Source: Ampullaceana balthica (taxonomy: Eukaryota > Mollusca > Gastropoda > Lymnaeidae). From it: a stretch of DNA of 64,000 nucleotides. The stretch's first letter is position 1, and each line of letters starts with the position of its first letter. Shown in pieces: positions 36,325 through 48,244 of the stretch. The stretch covers positions 770,282 through 834,281 of the forward strand of contig CALYLW010001069.1 of assembly GCA_944989445.1 (NCBI GenBank), in the 5' to 3' direction. The position numbers and the translations under genes were made by a program. The notes beneath the pieces were generated by a model. It saw nothing but the letters and a program-made list of their open reading frames with translations, did not search any database and was not told where the DNA came from.

Positions 36325-36870
36325 AACTTGATGACTGTATGAAGTGTAATATCAGGTCTAACAAATATTTTATTGATGTGTATGACTGTATGGAGATTAA
36401 TAATAATAATAATAAATTGATTATTTATATAGCGCTGTATCCCAGTAAGGAACTGGGCTCACAGCGCTTTACATGAAAGAAATAACATACCTATAAGTAT
36501 TAACTTAACTTTCATATCACAAATATCAGATTAATATCAGGTCTAACAAATATTTTATTGATGTGTATGAATGTATGGAGTGTAATATCAGGTCTAACAA
36601 ATATTTTATTGATGTGTATGACTGTATGGAGTGTAATATCAGGTCTAACAAATATTTTATTGATGTGTATGACTGTATGAAGTGTAATATCAGGTCTAAC
36701 AAATATTTTATTGATGTGTATGACTGTATGGAGTGTAATATCAGGTCTAAAAACATATTTTATGTTCGTGTATGACTGTATTAAGTGTAATATCAGTTCT
36801 AACAAATATTTCATTGATGTGTATGACTGTATTAAGTGTAATATCAGGTCTAACAAATATTTTATTGATG
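36325..36870 (+). repeat. 51-bp minisatellite, about 8 units, interrupted by a LINE tail
   Basis: The unit contains GTGTAATATCAGGTCTAACA, AATATTTTATTGATGTGTAT and GACTGTATGGA. Because 51 is divisible by 3, several frames stay open through it, which explains the repeat-like open frames on both strands. One unit is split at 36,396-36,535. Confidence 0.9.
36396..36535 (-). mobile_element. LINE 3' tail insertion
   Basis: An ATT-type microsatellite (TAATAATAATAATAA) is followed on the plus strand by TATAGCGCTGTATCCCAGTA, AGGAACTGGGCTCACAGCGC and TTACATGAAAGAAATAACAT. The same block forms the 3' UTR of the LINE remnant at 42,168-42,560. It is a severely 5'-truncated, minus-strand insertion into the 51-bp array. 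Confidence 0.7.
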
Positions 36871-37020
36871 TGTATTAATTGTGGCATTTTTATAATTTAA
36901 CACACATACCTTATCTTTACTAACACGGAAGTTTCTTCCATACATATATTTGGGTTCCGTTCGTAAAGATGATCTGCCCTTTAATATTCTCTGTTTTACA
37001 GGCGTGTTTTCGTTAGGTCT
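36871..37020 (+). repeat. Upstream block shared with repeat A copy 6
   Basis: GTGTATTAATTGTGGCATTT, CTTATCTTTACTAACAC, TCTTCCATACATATATTTGG and TTTAATATTCTCTGTT match 45,002-45,130 in order. In both places the block sits between a minisatellite and a repeat A copy, so it probably belongs to the same long repeat unit. Confidence 0.65.
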
Positions 37021-37280
37021 TTCTTTTCATTAGAGTTATATTATGAAAAACTTGTAATATCTGTGGTTACGCATATTAGTAATGTAATATGACAGGTTAG
37101 TGTTTTTAGATATTGATTTAATCATGTTACTGTTTTACGCAAGGTGATTTCGTTGTGTAACCATGCTTGAAAGTGCTTACTTAATACAATTTGCTTCTTT
37201 GGCATGTATATGTAAAAATCGATTTAAATATGTAGACTTTTTTGTATTAGAAGTTGTAATTATGATGACTTCTTTCTCTG

Positions 37281-37660
37281 TTTAATTATATATATAAACG
37301 CACCGCACTAAGACGCACTATATAGAAAGAAAGGAAGTGAAGAAAGAAGAAAAAGCGTGCTTCATTTTTATGCAATCATCTAAGACTCACTCCTACTTTT
37401 TTATTATTTTTGGTTTTTGTTTATATTTTTTCTTTGTGTTTTTATTTTTTTCTGTGTGTTTTCGTTTATTTGTTTGTTTAAGTTTTTTTTTAAATTACGC
37501 ATTTAGTTGTGTCGCATTGCTCCCTGCTTTGAAACACGTTTACTCACGTTTTTCTGATTTCTTCGTGATGCTGTTTCTGCCCGTTCTTTTCCTTCTTTCT
37601 TTGCACTTTCTATTAGCCAGTCTGTGGCATATGCTACGCCGTGGGTCGGATCTAATTTTT
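37281..37660 (-). mobile_element. Helentron-like element, minus strand
   Basis: Read on the minus strand it begins ATTAGATCCGACCCACGGCG and TAGCATATGCC, and ends in TATATATAATTAAA. It resembles the 29,474 and 32,410 elements. The 110-residue open frame inside is T-rich low complexity, not a gene. Confidence 0.45.
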
Positions 37661-37691
37661 TTTTATTAAAGGCCATTGCATTTTTTTATAG

Positions 37692-38290
37692 GACGTGCAA
37701 CGTAAATTGTTCTTCCAGTTACAGTCGCACCACAAAGCACCAGTGCTGACGTATTTCATATTAATTTTTTACTTGAAATGAATTGCAAGACTTAGATGAG
37801 AAGATTAAGTGTTGAATCTTTAAATTAAACCTTATTAAACTATAATTTAGACATCTATGATACTTTGTACTAATAATGTGTTCTATTTAAATGCCTCCGT
37901 GCATGACGTTTATAAGAGTTGATGGAAATATAAAATTTGAGGAACAAAACACATTTTTATATCCTAATCATTTGAAAAGTAAAAAAAACGATTAAATATA
38001 TATATTTATTTTAAAAGATAGGCATGTCTACATATGCATAATGCGTTCCTTGTTTACGGTGAGTTTGTTGATTTTATCCTTGTGGCAGGCCACTTGAACT
38101 CAATCCCTATAATTAGGGATACAATGTCAATGAAAAGCTAGAATTCCCCTACAGAGATAAACTTTGATGTCATATTTATATTATCTTATCTGTAACAGAC
38201 GCAACTTTTATGGTTCCTCTAAGTCTTGTAATAAAAAAACGTATTTGAATGATTCCCTAATGTGTATGTAGATTTTGTGTATATTATTAT
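37692..38290 (+). repeat. Long repeat A, copy 4
   Basis: Blocks: GTCGCACCACAAAGCACCAG at 37,725; TGTGGCAGGCCACTTGAACT; TCCCTATAATTAGGGATACA. A small LINE-like scrap (TTATCTTATCTGTAACAGAC) lies at 38,182-38,202. The copy is broken near 38,290 by an ACTAGCAAAATACCCACGC sequence resembling a Helentron-type end. I see nothing else between there and 39,240 except a G run at 38,839-38,850. Confidence 0.75.
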
Positions 38291-39267
38291 ACTAGCAAAA
38301 TACCCACGCTTCAGCGGAAAAGTAGGATTTCAGTTCGTGTTGAGAATCCACGGAACAAAGTTCTGGAGATGGGACAATAAGCATAAAGACCGTTGGAATG
38401 GTTCAATATGGCGAATGTCATTGACGTCATAACAATAAATAGTTACGTTCATCAGTATCGGCAAGAACAGGGAAGACGCCTACCAAGTTTCCTTAAGCCG
38501 GATCTATAAAAGAAAGGTTTAACAAAGCGAACGTTGTTTTCCGTTAAGTCCATTACGCTTAGAATTTAAAAATCATAACTACTTATTCTATTTAAAATCA
38601 ACCTTAATATGTCCATCTAGAACCTTAGAGATAGTTATAGAATATGATGAAAGCGGTAGGGAATAGCATATGATATATATGTAGCCAAGTGGCAGGAAAA
38701 AGCATAGCACATATATGTAGCCGAGTGTTAGAGAATTGAATATGACATATATGTAGGGGATTGGTGGCTAAGCAATTAACTAGATACACATCAAATAACA
38801 ATGTATAATTGGTACTTTTCTCTTCCGAAACTGAGGAAAGGGGGGGGGGTAGGCTTATGAATGAACGGGCTATAGGGCGAGTATATTCGGTAGTTATTCT
38901 TATTAAAATAATCATATGACCTTGTCAAATAGTGAAAGTCAACTCTCTTTAATAGGGCTTGTCATTTCCAAGACTGAAAAACGTCATAATTCATTGTCTA
39001 ATGCTCTATTTTAAGACTACTTTTAGTGGAACAGTGTTTTAACATGAAATATAGAAGAATCAATAAGTTCTAAAATATTGTTAGTTTAGTAAAATTACGA
39101 AACAGTTGAAATACAATAAGATTTCTTAAATTAACGAACATTAAACAAATAGCTGAAAAGATAATTACTTATCACTGTTTATACAGTTTCATATTGAATC
39201 GAAACTTTTATTAAAATTTTCTATTGTAAACCATTCTAGAGGGTGTTGAACAGATGTCCATTACAAC

Positions 39268-39540
39268 AAAATGCCGCGACCGCGCAAGCGAGATCCCTGG
39301 TGGGAGCTGCCTCGTAGCTGCCAGTCCCTCATTACGCAAATGCGGACTGGACACTGCCCAACAAACAGCTACTTGCACAGGCTAGAAAAAAACAGGGAAC
39401 CCGGATGCAGTTTATGTGGTATGGCCGAGGAGACAGTTGCACATCTGCTGACCGAATGCTCTGCGGTGATTGGGGACGCGGAAGGATCAGACAGCCCACG
39501 CACTGTGGAGGAAATCTCCATGGAGACACCCTTATGTTGA
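39268..39540 (+). pseudogene. LINE C-terminal fragment (RNase H tail and zinc knuckle-like)
   Basis: A GC-richer frame reads PWWELPRSCQSLITQMRTGH, then CPTNSYLHRL, CSLCGMAEETVAHLLTEC and a stop. The pattern LRTGH...yLhr...C..Cg..EtveHlL..C is the usual C-terminus of several non-LTR retrotransposon ORF2 proteins. Only about 90 residues are present, with no RT domain or 3' tail, so it is a fragment. It belongs to a third LINE type, different from the CR1/Jockey-like and Tx1-like elements in the window. Confidence 0.8.
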
Positions 39541-39967
39541 GGCTCGCCGTTGGTATTGGAGGCCGGCTATCAGAGTTGAGCTAGACATAGTCTATTAATA
39601 GCATATTGTAAAACGTAAGACGGTGAATACTTGGATGGGGGTGGAGAGAACACGAGAAGTCAAGCGAGACTAGGGGACTAGACGTATGCTTGTCTTATGA
39701 ACCACTTTAAAGTCATACCTTTTTGTAGGCAAGACAATAAAACTTTCCTTATGACGTCAACTAATTTTTACAGAATCTTGCGTAAAAATGTTGGTTCCAG
39801 CTCTAAATTTGACAAGAAATTATGATGTCACAAAAGGTGATTATGATATTTATTACAGCGAAACATTATCTTACACAACTAACCTGATATGTGTATTTAT
39901 AAAATATCGATAGGAAGTGAATTTATTTGTCAACTTCAAACTTATGACTGTATTAAAACCTTTTATC

Positions 39968-40382
39968 TAGGACTGCGGAAATTATCGATTAATTAATCGA
40001 TTTATCTTTAAAAAAATGTAGATTAAAATTAATTTGATCAATTAAAATTCCATCAAAATTTTAATGTATTTTCTTTTTCCAATTTTAAAATTATTTTATG
40101 TTTTATTACCTACATAATTTTCCCTTGTATTATTATTATTTTTTAGACATGTATACGTAACCCAAAAAGGTTTTTCGTCCTTATTTCTTGCATAGCAGAA
40201 CGAATTTGCTATGTTATTTTGGGAGCCATGGAATTATCGTGACTTAACCGATTTCGCCAAATAATGAATCGCGACTTAACGGGATCTATATATGCGTTAT
40301 ATAAAGTATAATTCATCGAATAATCAATTAAATTGTTCCCGATTAAAACGAACAAAATATATTTATTCAGTACCAGCCCTAC
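39968..40382 (+). mobile_element. Repeat F MITE, about 415 bp
   Basis: It begins TAGGACTGCGGAAATTATCG with ATTAATTAATCGATT and ends near GTACCAGCCCTA, giving weak inverted ends of TAGGxCTG type. The right half matches 15,240-15,415. No TSD was identified. The short open frames over it are not credible. Confidence 0.55.
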
Positions 40383-40694
40383 GTTCATCTAATTATCGTA
40401 ATTATTTTAAAACGTATTATTCCATAAACAAAGTTAGGGAGCGAGATGACTCGCTTTGTATTAATGTGTTTATGTCAAGATATTTGCAAAGCTTTTAAAA
40501 CTAAAAATTGGCACAAGTAACAATAACAAAACTCCAACACGCATTTAACATTTTGATGATGATAATTGTTCCAGGCCGTGGAACAAATGGTACAGGGCCG
40601 CCAAATGAACATTAAATTATTTACATTGTATTTACAGTTGTGTTTTTCTCTTTGGATCGTGCATCTTTCGGAACCAGAGGCAATAGCTTTTTAA

Positions 40695-41180
40695 ATCCTT
40701 TATATTAACTCGTGGTGTCTGCTTGCGCCATTGCGACCTTGTCGCCAAAACTTTGGATCGATTTTGAGCCCACTTCCTCGTAAGCTAGCGAGCTGAAATT
40801 TTGCAGGCAGTTTTGTATCAATGATAAAAACAATGTGTCAAAATTTCAGATTGATTGCATGTACCGTAATCAAATTATTGAATTTTTAGATTATTTTATT
40901 TTATCTCTATGTATCATGTTAATTTTTTTTTGCTATAGTGTCGCGGTGCGTATTATATTGAACGACCTTTCCAGTCGTGCAATAAGGTGCGTATTTTATT
41001 ACCAACACTTTTTATTATATATTCCTAATCGGTGCGCATTATATTAAACACGTTTTACGACACAACTGCAATTTTGTATTTTTGGATGGTCTAGCGCTGC
41101 GTATTATAATGAACATTCTTTTAGTTACTTCTCGTACATAAAGGATTTATAGTCAAAAAACTTGTTTTTTTACAGGTTTT
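40695..41180 (-). mobile_element. MITE family B, minus-strand copy
   Basis: On the plus strand it starts TTTAAATCCTTTATATTAAC and TCGTGGTGTCTGC and ends AAGGATTTATAGTCAAAAAA, CTTGTTTTTTTACAGG, the inverse of the other copies. The CAAG microsatellite is reduced to a single unit. The 70-residue frame over it is spurious. Confidence 0.8.
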
Positions 41181-41549
41181 TTTTAATTACCCATTTTGGC
41201 GGCACCCCGTCAAAGGAACATCAATTACACATTAGCGCAGATCGGAAAAAACCACCTACAATCACAAGTTTCGCTGTTTATGTCGGCGCACTTATTTCGG
41301 CGCTCTTTTGCACCTGAGGTTGAATCAATACATAGCATCATTCACCAGAAGATGGCAAGCGAAAAAATGTCTCCAGAATTTAACATTGAATCTATTGATG
41401 TCATCTGATGCGTATCTGGGTTTTCAGCGCCCTTCACTAATTTATTTTTGGCGCCCTTGAGAAATAGGGAAAATACCATATTATACATAATATTGAAGGA
41501 ATAGCCCTCGGTGCCTTTGGCAGTTGCTCCGATGCCAAGTAATTGTTAC

Positions 41550-42167
41550 GCCTCTGGATGTCATGCAAGTTATTAACCACATCAAAGCAAACGCCCTTAA
41601 CTCAAGCCTGTTTAAGCCGCTTCGCGAGAATATGTCTTGTATTGTACACAAAAATAAGATCGTTATCCAGAGGAAATTTGCTAACCAGAGTATTTGAATG
41701 ACGAGAACCATTGCAAAGATTTCTCTCAGAAAAGATAATCACCGCTGGCAGCACATTTCAGTGACAAGGTATGGGTCGCAAAACTTGCATACCTTTGTGA
41801 CACATTCAGTTAGCACAGTCAACTCAATCTTTAATTTTAAAGGGAAAATGTCAAGTTTCTTCATGTTGGCAGACAAAGTAGCTGCGTTTAAATCCTAACT
41901 GGAGTTCGTGGGACGGGGCGTGAACAGAAACATTTTGGATATGTTTCAAAAATTAGCGGGAATTCTAGGTGAGACTGAGCCTGAGCTTTTATTGTCCCAG
42001 TTGGTGCACTATCACATGTCTTTGCTTTTAGAAGAATTTGAGGGCTACTTATCAAACTACAGATGACTGGTATGGAATGAATCCTTTAAACAGACCAGGC
42101 GAGTCTTGCATGTCAATGAAAGAAGAAGTTCAACTACTCAAGATTGCAATTGACGGCGGTATCCCAG
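41550..42167 (+). pseudogene. hAT transposase pseudogene (ZBED5/SCAND3-like), third lineage
   Basis: Pieces in order on the plus strand: VMQVINHIKANALNSSLFKP at about 41,570; a scrambled middle; LADKVAAFKS at about 41,870; GVNRNILDMFQKLAGILGET, EPELLLSQLVHYHMSLLLEE and FEGYLSN at 41,920-42,060; then in another frame NRPGESCMSMKEEVQLLKIA and IDGG. This order matches the middle-to-late catalytic region of ZBED5-like hAT transposases. Coding similarity stops exactly at IDGG, where the LINE tail at 42,168 begins, so the LINE interrupted this gene and removed or displaced the dimerisation region. Several stops and frameshifts are present. Confidence 0.85.
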
Positions 42168-42560
42168 TAAGGAACTGGGCTCACAGCGTTTTTCATGAAG
42201 ATAATAACATACATATAAGTATTAAATAAACATTCATATTATAACAACCACATAAATGATAGAACAGTACACATAAGCTGTGTTAATCATTAAAAATAAA
42301 TTTTTTTTCATTAATTTTTAAAATAAATCTTGAAAAGATGTGCTTTAAGTGCAGTCTTAAAGGACTTGGTATTTGGAATACTACTGATGTGTAATTGTAG
42401 ATAATTCCATTGTTTGGCGGCACAAAAAGAGAAAGAACTTTCACCAAATGTTTTAGTGCGTGTCTTAAGAACAGAGGAAAACCCCCGTGCTTTGCTACAG
42501 TGTAAGCACACAAAATATAACAATATTTATTTAAGTCTCTTTCCTTACTCTTTTACATTT
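42168..42560 (-). pseudogene. LINE 3' end: ORF2 C-terminus plus 3' UTR
   Basis: Minus-strand frames at 42,283-42,523 read RTKTFGESSFSFCAAKQW, LHISSIPNTKSFKTALKAHL and FKIYF, the conserved C-terminus of CR1/L2-like ORF2 proteins (rTk.fGeRsFs.aapk.WN.LP..ir...s...Fk..LKthLF). The remaining 3' part includes the TATCCCAGTAAGGAACTGGG block also seen at 36,430-36,520. It is strongly 5'-truncated and inserted into the hAT pseudogene. I found no TSD. Confidence 0.8.
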
Positions 42561-42595
42561 ATAGATGATTATAAACGCATCATGAGAGTGGGATA

Positions 42596-42860
42596 GCGAG
42601 ACAGCCATCATGGTGTGTGGGGCTGTACTCATATGGACATGTTGTTGTGGGATAGTGAGACAGCCATCTTGGTGTGTGGGGCTGTACTCATAGAGAGACA
42701 TCCATCTTGGTGTGTGGGGCTGTACTCATAGAGAGACAGCCATCTTGGTGTGTGGGGCTGTACTCATAGAGAGACAGCCATCTTGGTTTGTGGGGCTATA
42801 CTCATATGAACAAGTTGTATAAGGCTTGGTGTGTGGGGCTGTACTCATATGAACATGTTG
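42596..42860 (+). repeat. 38-bp minisatellite, about 5-6 units
   Basis: The unit is built from GGTGTGTGGGGCTGTACTCA, TAGAGAGACAGCCATCTT. Starts at 42,671, 42,709 and 42,747 give a 38-bp period; outer units vary in length. Confidence 0.85.
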
Positions 42861-42973
42861 TTGTAGGGTTGGTGTGCATCAACAATAAAATTGTTCAGGC
42901 TTGTGATATGAATGATGCAATATTGCATTATGCTTTTAACTTGCTATATAAGTATCACTCCGCTAAAATGGGA

Positions 42974-43600
42974 TAAGGACGCGCAACAAAATTTTTATTT
43001 CCGTCAGTGTCGCACCACAAAGCACAAGTGCTGTCATATTTAATATGAAATTTTTTTGAACACCTTAGATCAGAAGATTAATGATACCATCTTTAATTTA
43101 AAAATGTATTATACTACTACTATAATTTACACTTACAATATATTTAGTACTAATAAATTGTGCTACATAAATGTTTGCTTGCATAAAGCTTATACTAATT
43201 TATAGAAAGATAACATTTGAGGAACAAAACACATTTTAATATCCTGTCATTAAAGTCTAAACAAAAACACTATTCAAGTTATATATTTACTTTACAAGAA
43301 ATGTCTATCTACACGTATACATACTAGACCACTGTGCTTGACATTTGTCTATTGTATCCTAGTGGCACGCCACTTGAACTCGATCCCTATAATAAGGGAC
43401 ACAATGTCATTGAAAAAGTAGGATTCTCATTGCACGATAACCCCTTATTTAATCATAAAGACAAATTTATTTGTATACAGTAAAATGAAATAAAGTGCTT
43501 CATGAAAATATTAACTTTTATTTTAGAAATTCATTAATAGCCATTTATGTGTTGTTCACGTGACTGCATACTAAATATAAATTTATTATTTAGAAAAAAA
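42974..43600 (+). repeat. Long repeat A, copy 5
   Basis: Blocks: GTCGCACCACAAAGCACAAG (palindrome AGCACAAGTGCT intact); TAGTGGCACGCCACTTGAAC; TCCCTATAATAAGGGACACA. It ends near 43,602, where AACTAGCTGAGGTACTCGGC resembles a Helentron-type terminus. Positions 43,602-44,200 hold nothing else recognisable. Confidence 0.8.
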
Positions 43601-44260
43601 CTAGCTGAGGTACTCGGCTTTGCACGATTTAAAAATTAGTAAATAGATTTAAAAAAACAAACAAAACAAAACGTTTGACGAGGAACACCTCTATTTGAAT
43701 TTTTACATGACTTACAGTTTATACCAGACCTATTAGGATCAGTTCTTATAGGTCGAGCTTACAGAAAGTCCCAAAGTTGGGTAATTCTAACAGTTGCATT
43801 TACAGTTTGTCGATTGTGAAACGGAACAAAAGCAAGTGAATTTAGACTTTTTGCTGGTAATAACATACTTATTTAACATGAGTTGTAATTGTACATATTT
43901 CCTTATTTTTGAAAGATCTATTTTATAATTTTCGTTACTTTGTATCAATATAATTTGAAATATAACTTGCTTTTAGAATTTAAAGACAAAGTAATTATAC
44001 TTTTGAATTGTAAAATCTTACATTTTAATTAAGAACAAACTAGTTATTCTTAAACTGCATTTCTTTCCCTTGTAGGACATGGGTAAATAATTAATTTAAA
44101 CTGATCTTTTATAGCGTTAATTTTTCAATACTGTTGAAATTTAAATTATGACCTTTCTTTGTGGAGAATGTTTGTAATTTAATTTTTAGTTTCCTCAGAT
44201 ATGGTAATACCACAGTGTGTACCACACAACTAAAAACACATAATACATATTTGTTATTTA

Positions 44261-44755
44261 CTCTTGCTTACACAAACTGCCAAGCGGCTGACCACAGACT
44301 ATTCGTGCTTACACAAACTACAAATAAGCTGACCACAGACTATTCGTGCTTACACAAACTACCAATTAGCTGACCACAGACTACTCTTGCTTACACAAAC
44401 AACCAATTAGCTGACCACAGACTATTCTTGCTTACACAAACAACCAATTAGCTGACCACAGACTATTCTTGCTTACACAAACTACCAATTAACTGACCAC
44501 AGACTACTCTTGCTTACACAAACTACCAATTAGCTGACCACAGACTATTCTTGCTTACACAAACAACCAATTAGCTAAACACAGACTATTATTGCTTACA
44601 AAAACTACCAATTAGCTGACCACAGACTACTCTTGCTTACACAAACTGCCAACTAGCCGACCACAGACTATTCGTGTTTACACAAACTGCCAACTAGCCG
44701 ACAACAGACTTTTCGTGTTTACACAAACTGTCAACTAGCAGACCACAGGCTAATG
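44261..44755 (+). repeat. 41-bp minisatellite, about 12 units
   Basis: The unit is ACTATTCTTGCTTACACAAA plus CAACCAATTAGCTGACCACA plus G. Variants alternate AACTACC, AACAACC and AACTGCC, and TTCGTG against TTCTTG. Divergence increases toward the right end. Confidence 0.93.
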
Positions 44756-44995
44756 GAGCTTTTAACTGTTGTATGTGTTTGTTGACTTCAATTTGTTTCT
44801 GCAGGTTAACAATTATTCAAAAATTATTTTATTTAAAAGTTAAAAGACATAAATATGGTTCTATATTTCAAGAACGTTTGAAAAGATATGACTAAACTCT
44901 CAGGCCAAATGGCTTATGAAATCATTTAATTGTAAAGTGAATAAAAACGTGTATCCGGCTATTATCCTTGGTCAAATGTCAGGAAGCAACATTGT

Positions 44996-46620
44996 ATGTA
45001 TGTGTATTAATTGGGGCATTGGAATAATTTAAGACACAATAACTTATCTTTGCTAACACAGAGTTTCATCCATACAGATATTTGGTTCCGTTGGTAAATA
45101 TTATTTGTCTTTTAATGCTCTCTGTTATAGAGTTGTGAATATTTGTTTTTAAATAAATGTTATAGCTTTTCTAATATGACGTGCAACGAAATTGTTCTTC
45201 CCATCAGCGTCGCACCACAAAGCACCAGCGCTGACATATTTCTGATTTAACTTTACTTGAAAACATAGATGAGAAGATCAAGGATATCATCTTTAATTTT
45301 AAAATGTATTTAACTATAATTTACACTTCTGTGAGATCTTTTTCTAATAATGTGTACTACTTAAATGTTTGCTCAGGTGAAGAATTTATGAATTTATTGA
45401 AATATAACATTTGAGGATCGAAACACATTTTAGTATTCTATTCATTTCACTTTTCATAAAACTATTAAATTTATATAATTACTTTAAATGATATATTTAT
45501 ATACGTTCTGAAAGGAAAAATATGTACATTTTTGTTTTTGCATTTTTATTCCTAGTGGCAAGCCACTCGAACTCGGTCCCTTGTATTAGGGATACAATGC
45601 CTGAAATGTACCTATATTTTTCCCACCCGGTTAACCTTTATTTATTTTTAAACTTAAACTGATTAAAAGGTTTATAGTGTGCTTCTTTAAAAATATTAAC
45701 TTTTAATAGAATCACATAATTAGCCATATATGTGATGTTGACTTGATAACAAACTAAATATTAATTTTATTATTAAAACAAAAATAATTGATAACTTGTA
45801 ATAAAGCAAGTTATAAAGCCCACTAAATACGCAAACCTTAAGCAATCTTTATTTAATAAACACTCCTCTAAACTTGACTAATTTTTTAATGTTTTTTTTT
45901 ATAAACTTTATTTATTTATTTTTATTTTTTTTATTTAAGTTAATAAAATGATAATGGAATCTGTACACATTTTAAAAAAAACAACTGTGTGAAAAACATG
46001 TAAACTGTAGACTAAACATTTATAGAAAATCTGTTAAGAACGTGTATACTGCAAATACACTGGAGACTGAATAGTATTTATCAGATGTCAATATTAGATA
46101 CCATGTAACGTTTGTTGTGACATTTGCGTGTGATTGTTTGTATTTGTTTTAAACTTTTTTCAATCTGTTACAATCCCTTGCATGTGTATGACTCAGTCAA
46201 TTATGGGCTGAGAAATACTGCAAAGTGTATGAAAGCTGGTAAAAGAGCGTAAACATTTTTTTTTGGTTTATAAAAACTAACCTACAAAATAAAATTATAG
46301 AGTTGATAGCATTGAAATTATGAAATCACGAAGAAGTAAGGACACAACGTGAAATAAAAATGTTGCTAATATTTCATAAGATGATGTTACTTTAGAAATT
46401 TGTTGGAAGTTTTGTCATTTTACAGAATACTGAAAATACTTGATAAGTGTACACATGGTAATCCACAAGACCTAGAAATTTATGCTTTAAATAAGTGTAT
46501 TAAAATATCTCACATGACATCGTCAAGCAAGGACTATTTTACGTTACATGTCATAAAATAAATTAATGAATGCAAGCCCACTTGATTTATTCAAGTTCCT
46601 TCAGATATTTAGGCTCAAAC
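44996..46620 (+). repeat. Long repeat A, copy 6
   Basis: It begins with the GTGTATTAATTGGGGCATTG block shared with 36,871. It then carries GTCGCACCACAAAGCACCAG at 45,209; AGTGGCAAGCCACTCGAACT; TCCCTTGTATTAGGGATACA; GTAAACTGTAGACTAAACAT; ATATTAGATACCATGTAACG; and AAGTAAGGACACAACGTGAA. Past about 46,380 it diverges, with some blocks (ATGACATCGTCAAGCAAGGA) resembling the hAT family near 12,760-12,790. No coding sequence. Confidence 0.75.
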
Positions 46621-46662
46621 TTACCCTGCTTGTTATATAATCTTTCTTGTATTCTATTATTG

Positions 46663-46664
<2 letters not shown>

Positions 46665-46699
<35 letters not shown>

Positions 46700-46700
46700 G
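46665..46700. repeat. TA dinucleotide microsatellite
   Basis: A TATATATATATA run interrupted by one TG. The following 430 bp (46,701-47,130) holds no recognised feature. Confidence 0.9.
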
Positions 46701-47127
46701 ACAAAATAAAAACCCGCGTCTCTGGGTCCATAACGCTGCCCAAGTCAATGTACGGCGCCCTACAACCCTTAGTATATTAATAGTGAATATTATTCACAAC
46801 TTTCTTGAGTAATGCCAGCTGCCAGAGAAGCAATGAGATTATAATATTCCAGGGGCCGGCGAACGTGTTTGACCGTTACCCCAAAATATAAAAAAATATG
46901 TTGACTTTAACCCCAAAGTCGCAAGATTGAGCGGGGGATTCTGGGGAGCGTTGCATCCCTCTCCCCAAATGTCTGGGGTAGAGCCATAGCCGAAAACGTA
47001 TCTTGTTAGTTTTATAGGTCTGTCAATTGTCGAAAACTGAATATGACAAAGGATTGTGTCTATATAGTTTAAGTGAAATTACCACGAGGAATCAAGATTT
47101 AAAGGGGAATTTATTTTATACAATTAT

Positions 47128-47173
47128 AACAGTTGACGGTTAAATATATACATTATAACGTTTATAAGCCTTA
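47128..47173 (+). repeat. 59-bp satellite, left part
   Basis: It contains ATATACATTATAACGTTTAT and AAGCCTTA, equivalent to the satellite unit that resumes at 48,672. The TIR element at 47,174 splits the array. Confidence 0.7.
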
Positions 47174-47402
47174 GGGGCCGTCCATAAAGTACGTCACGCT
47201 CCGAGGGGGGAGGGGGTCTAAGAAAGTGTGACACTTTGTGACAGGGGGAAGGGGGTCAGGCCATGTGTGTTGTCACACATTTATTATTTTTAGTGTTTTT
47301 TTTTCTAATTTATTTATAATTTTTAGTAGAATTTAAATAGCTTTAAAAATAATTTTCAAAAATTTTGTGAAACATTAGAATTAGTTTTATGTCAAAATAG
47401 CA

Positions 47403-48010
47403 TTGAAATGCGTATCTCCTGAAGGTGTTGTTCATAAATCTGAATTGGATACAGCAGGACTGATATCGAAGGATCAGGAATGGCTTGACAATCATGTTCG
47501 CACCAGCCAATATTTCACTCAAATTATTATTAAATATCAGGACATGAAATGTTGCGACAAAGCACGAAGCTCATATTTTAACGTTTTACCTTAAAGATTT
47601 TTCCCTCCTTCAATCCCAATCAACCAAACAAATGATGGAATCAAAGCTTAAGAAAGAGCAGATGCAGATTCTCATAAATTTCCTTCCTTGTTTGTAGCAC
47701 AAACTCTCAAATTTGATGAAATTATGCCAAGATCAACAGGAGCTTTCAAAGTACAACCATATGATTACCAGCTTATTTGATCGACTTTGCAAAGTATGTC
47801 ACTCATATTTTGCCTCACAAACAATGTTGAAGAAACATACTGGACAACACAGAGCTCGGGCTAAGGAGAATGTGCCCACCAAAACTGTTCAAGAATCAAC
47901 TCAGATAAAACGCATCCGTCCTTTGAGAATCACGTCTAGAAGTCAAAGAGAACCCATGGCAGTTATTGCCAGAGGAGAAAATGCACATATAGAGGCTGTT
48001 GAGTGAATAG
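47403..48010 (+). pseudogene. Broken C2H2 zinc-finger protein carried in the TIR element
   Basis: One frame from 47,403 reads SPEGVVHKSELDTAGLISKD, QEWLDNHVRTSQYFTQIIIK and MKCCDKARSSYFNVLP, meets a stop at 47,592, continues RFFPPSIPINQTNDGIKA to a second stop, then ERADADSHKFPSLFVAQTLK. After a frameshift, 47,713-48,006 gives LCKVCHSYFASQTMLKKHTG and QHRARAKENV, a C-x2-C-x12-H-x3-H zinc finger followed by a basic tail. I do not know the protein's function. Similar proteins of unknown role linking a Cys-rich segment to one zinc finger are, as far as I recall, common in molluscs and cnidarians and may themselves be transposon-borne; that is a recollection, not a search. Two stops and a frameshift show it is dead here. 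Confidence 0.7.
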
Positions 48011-48244
48011 CTGAGGAAGAGTTGATCTGTCTGCAATTATCCTTCCAGGAAGCGATGATTGTGAAAGATTGATGCCAGTCGTAACTATGGATGAACACAG
48101 ATGATGTCCAGTGAATATGTTAAATGAAATATAATTCATAGGACCATAATAAACAGATTAAATATAGCACAATAGTTGGTCACATAATTGGTCTATCTAG
48201 TCTTTTTTTTTAGTCAAATTGTTTTGTTTCCTTTTTATTATGTA

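Noticed and set aside
36512..36856. Repeat-protein-like frames on both strands
   Set aside because: They are the 51-bp minisatellite read in open frames; no start context or conservation.
37337..37669. 110-codon hydrophobic frame, membrane-protein-like
   Set aside because: T-rich low complexity within a Helentron-like element; Phe-rich composition follows from T runs.
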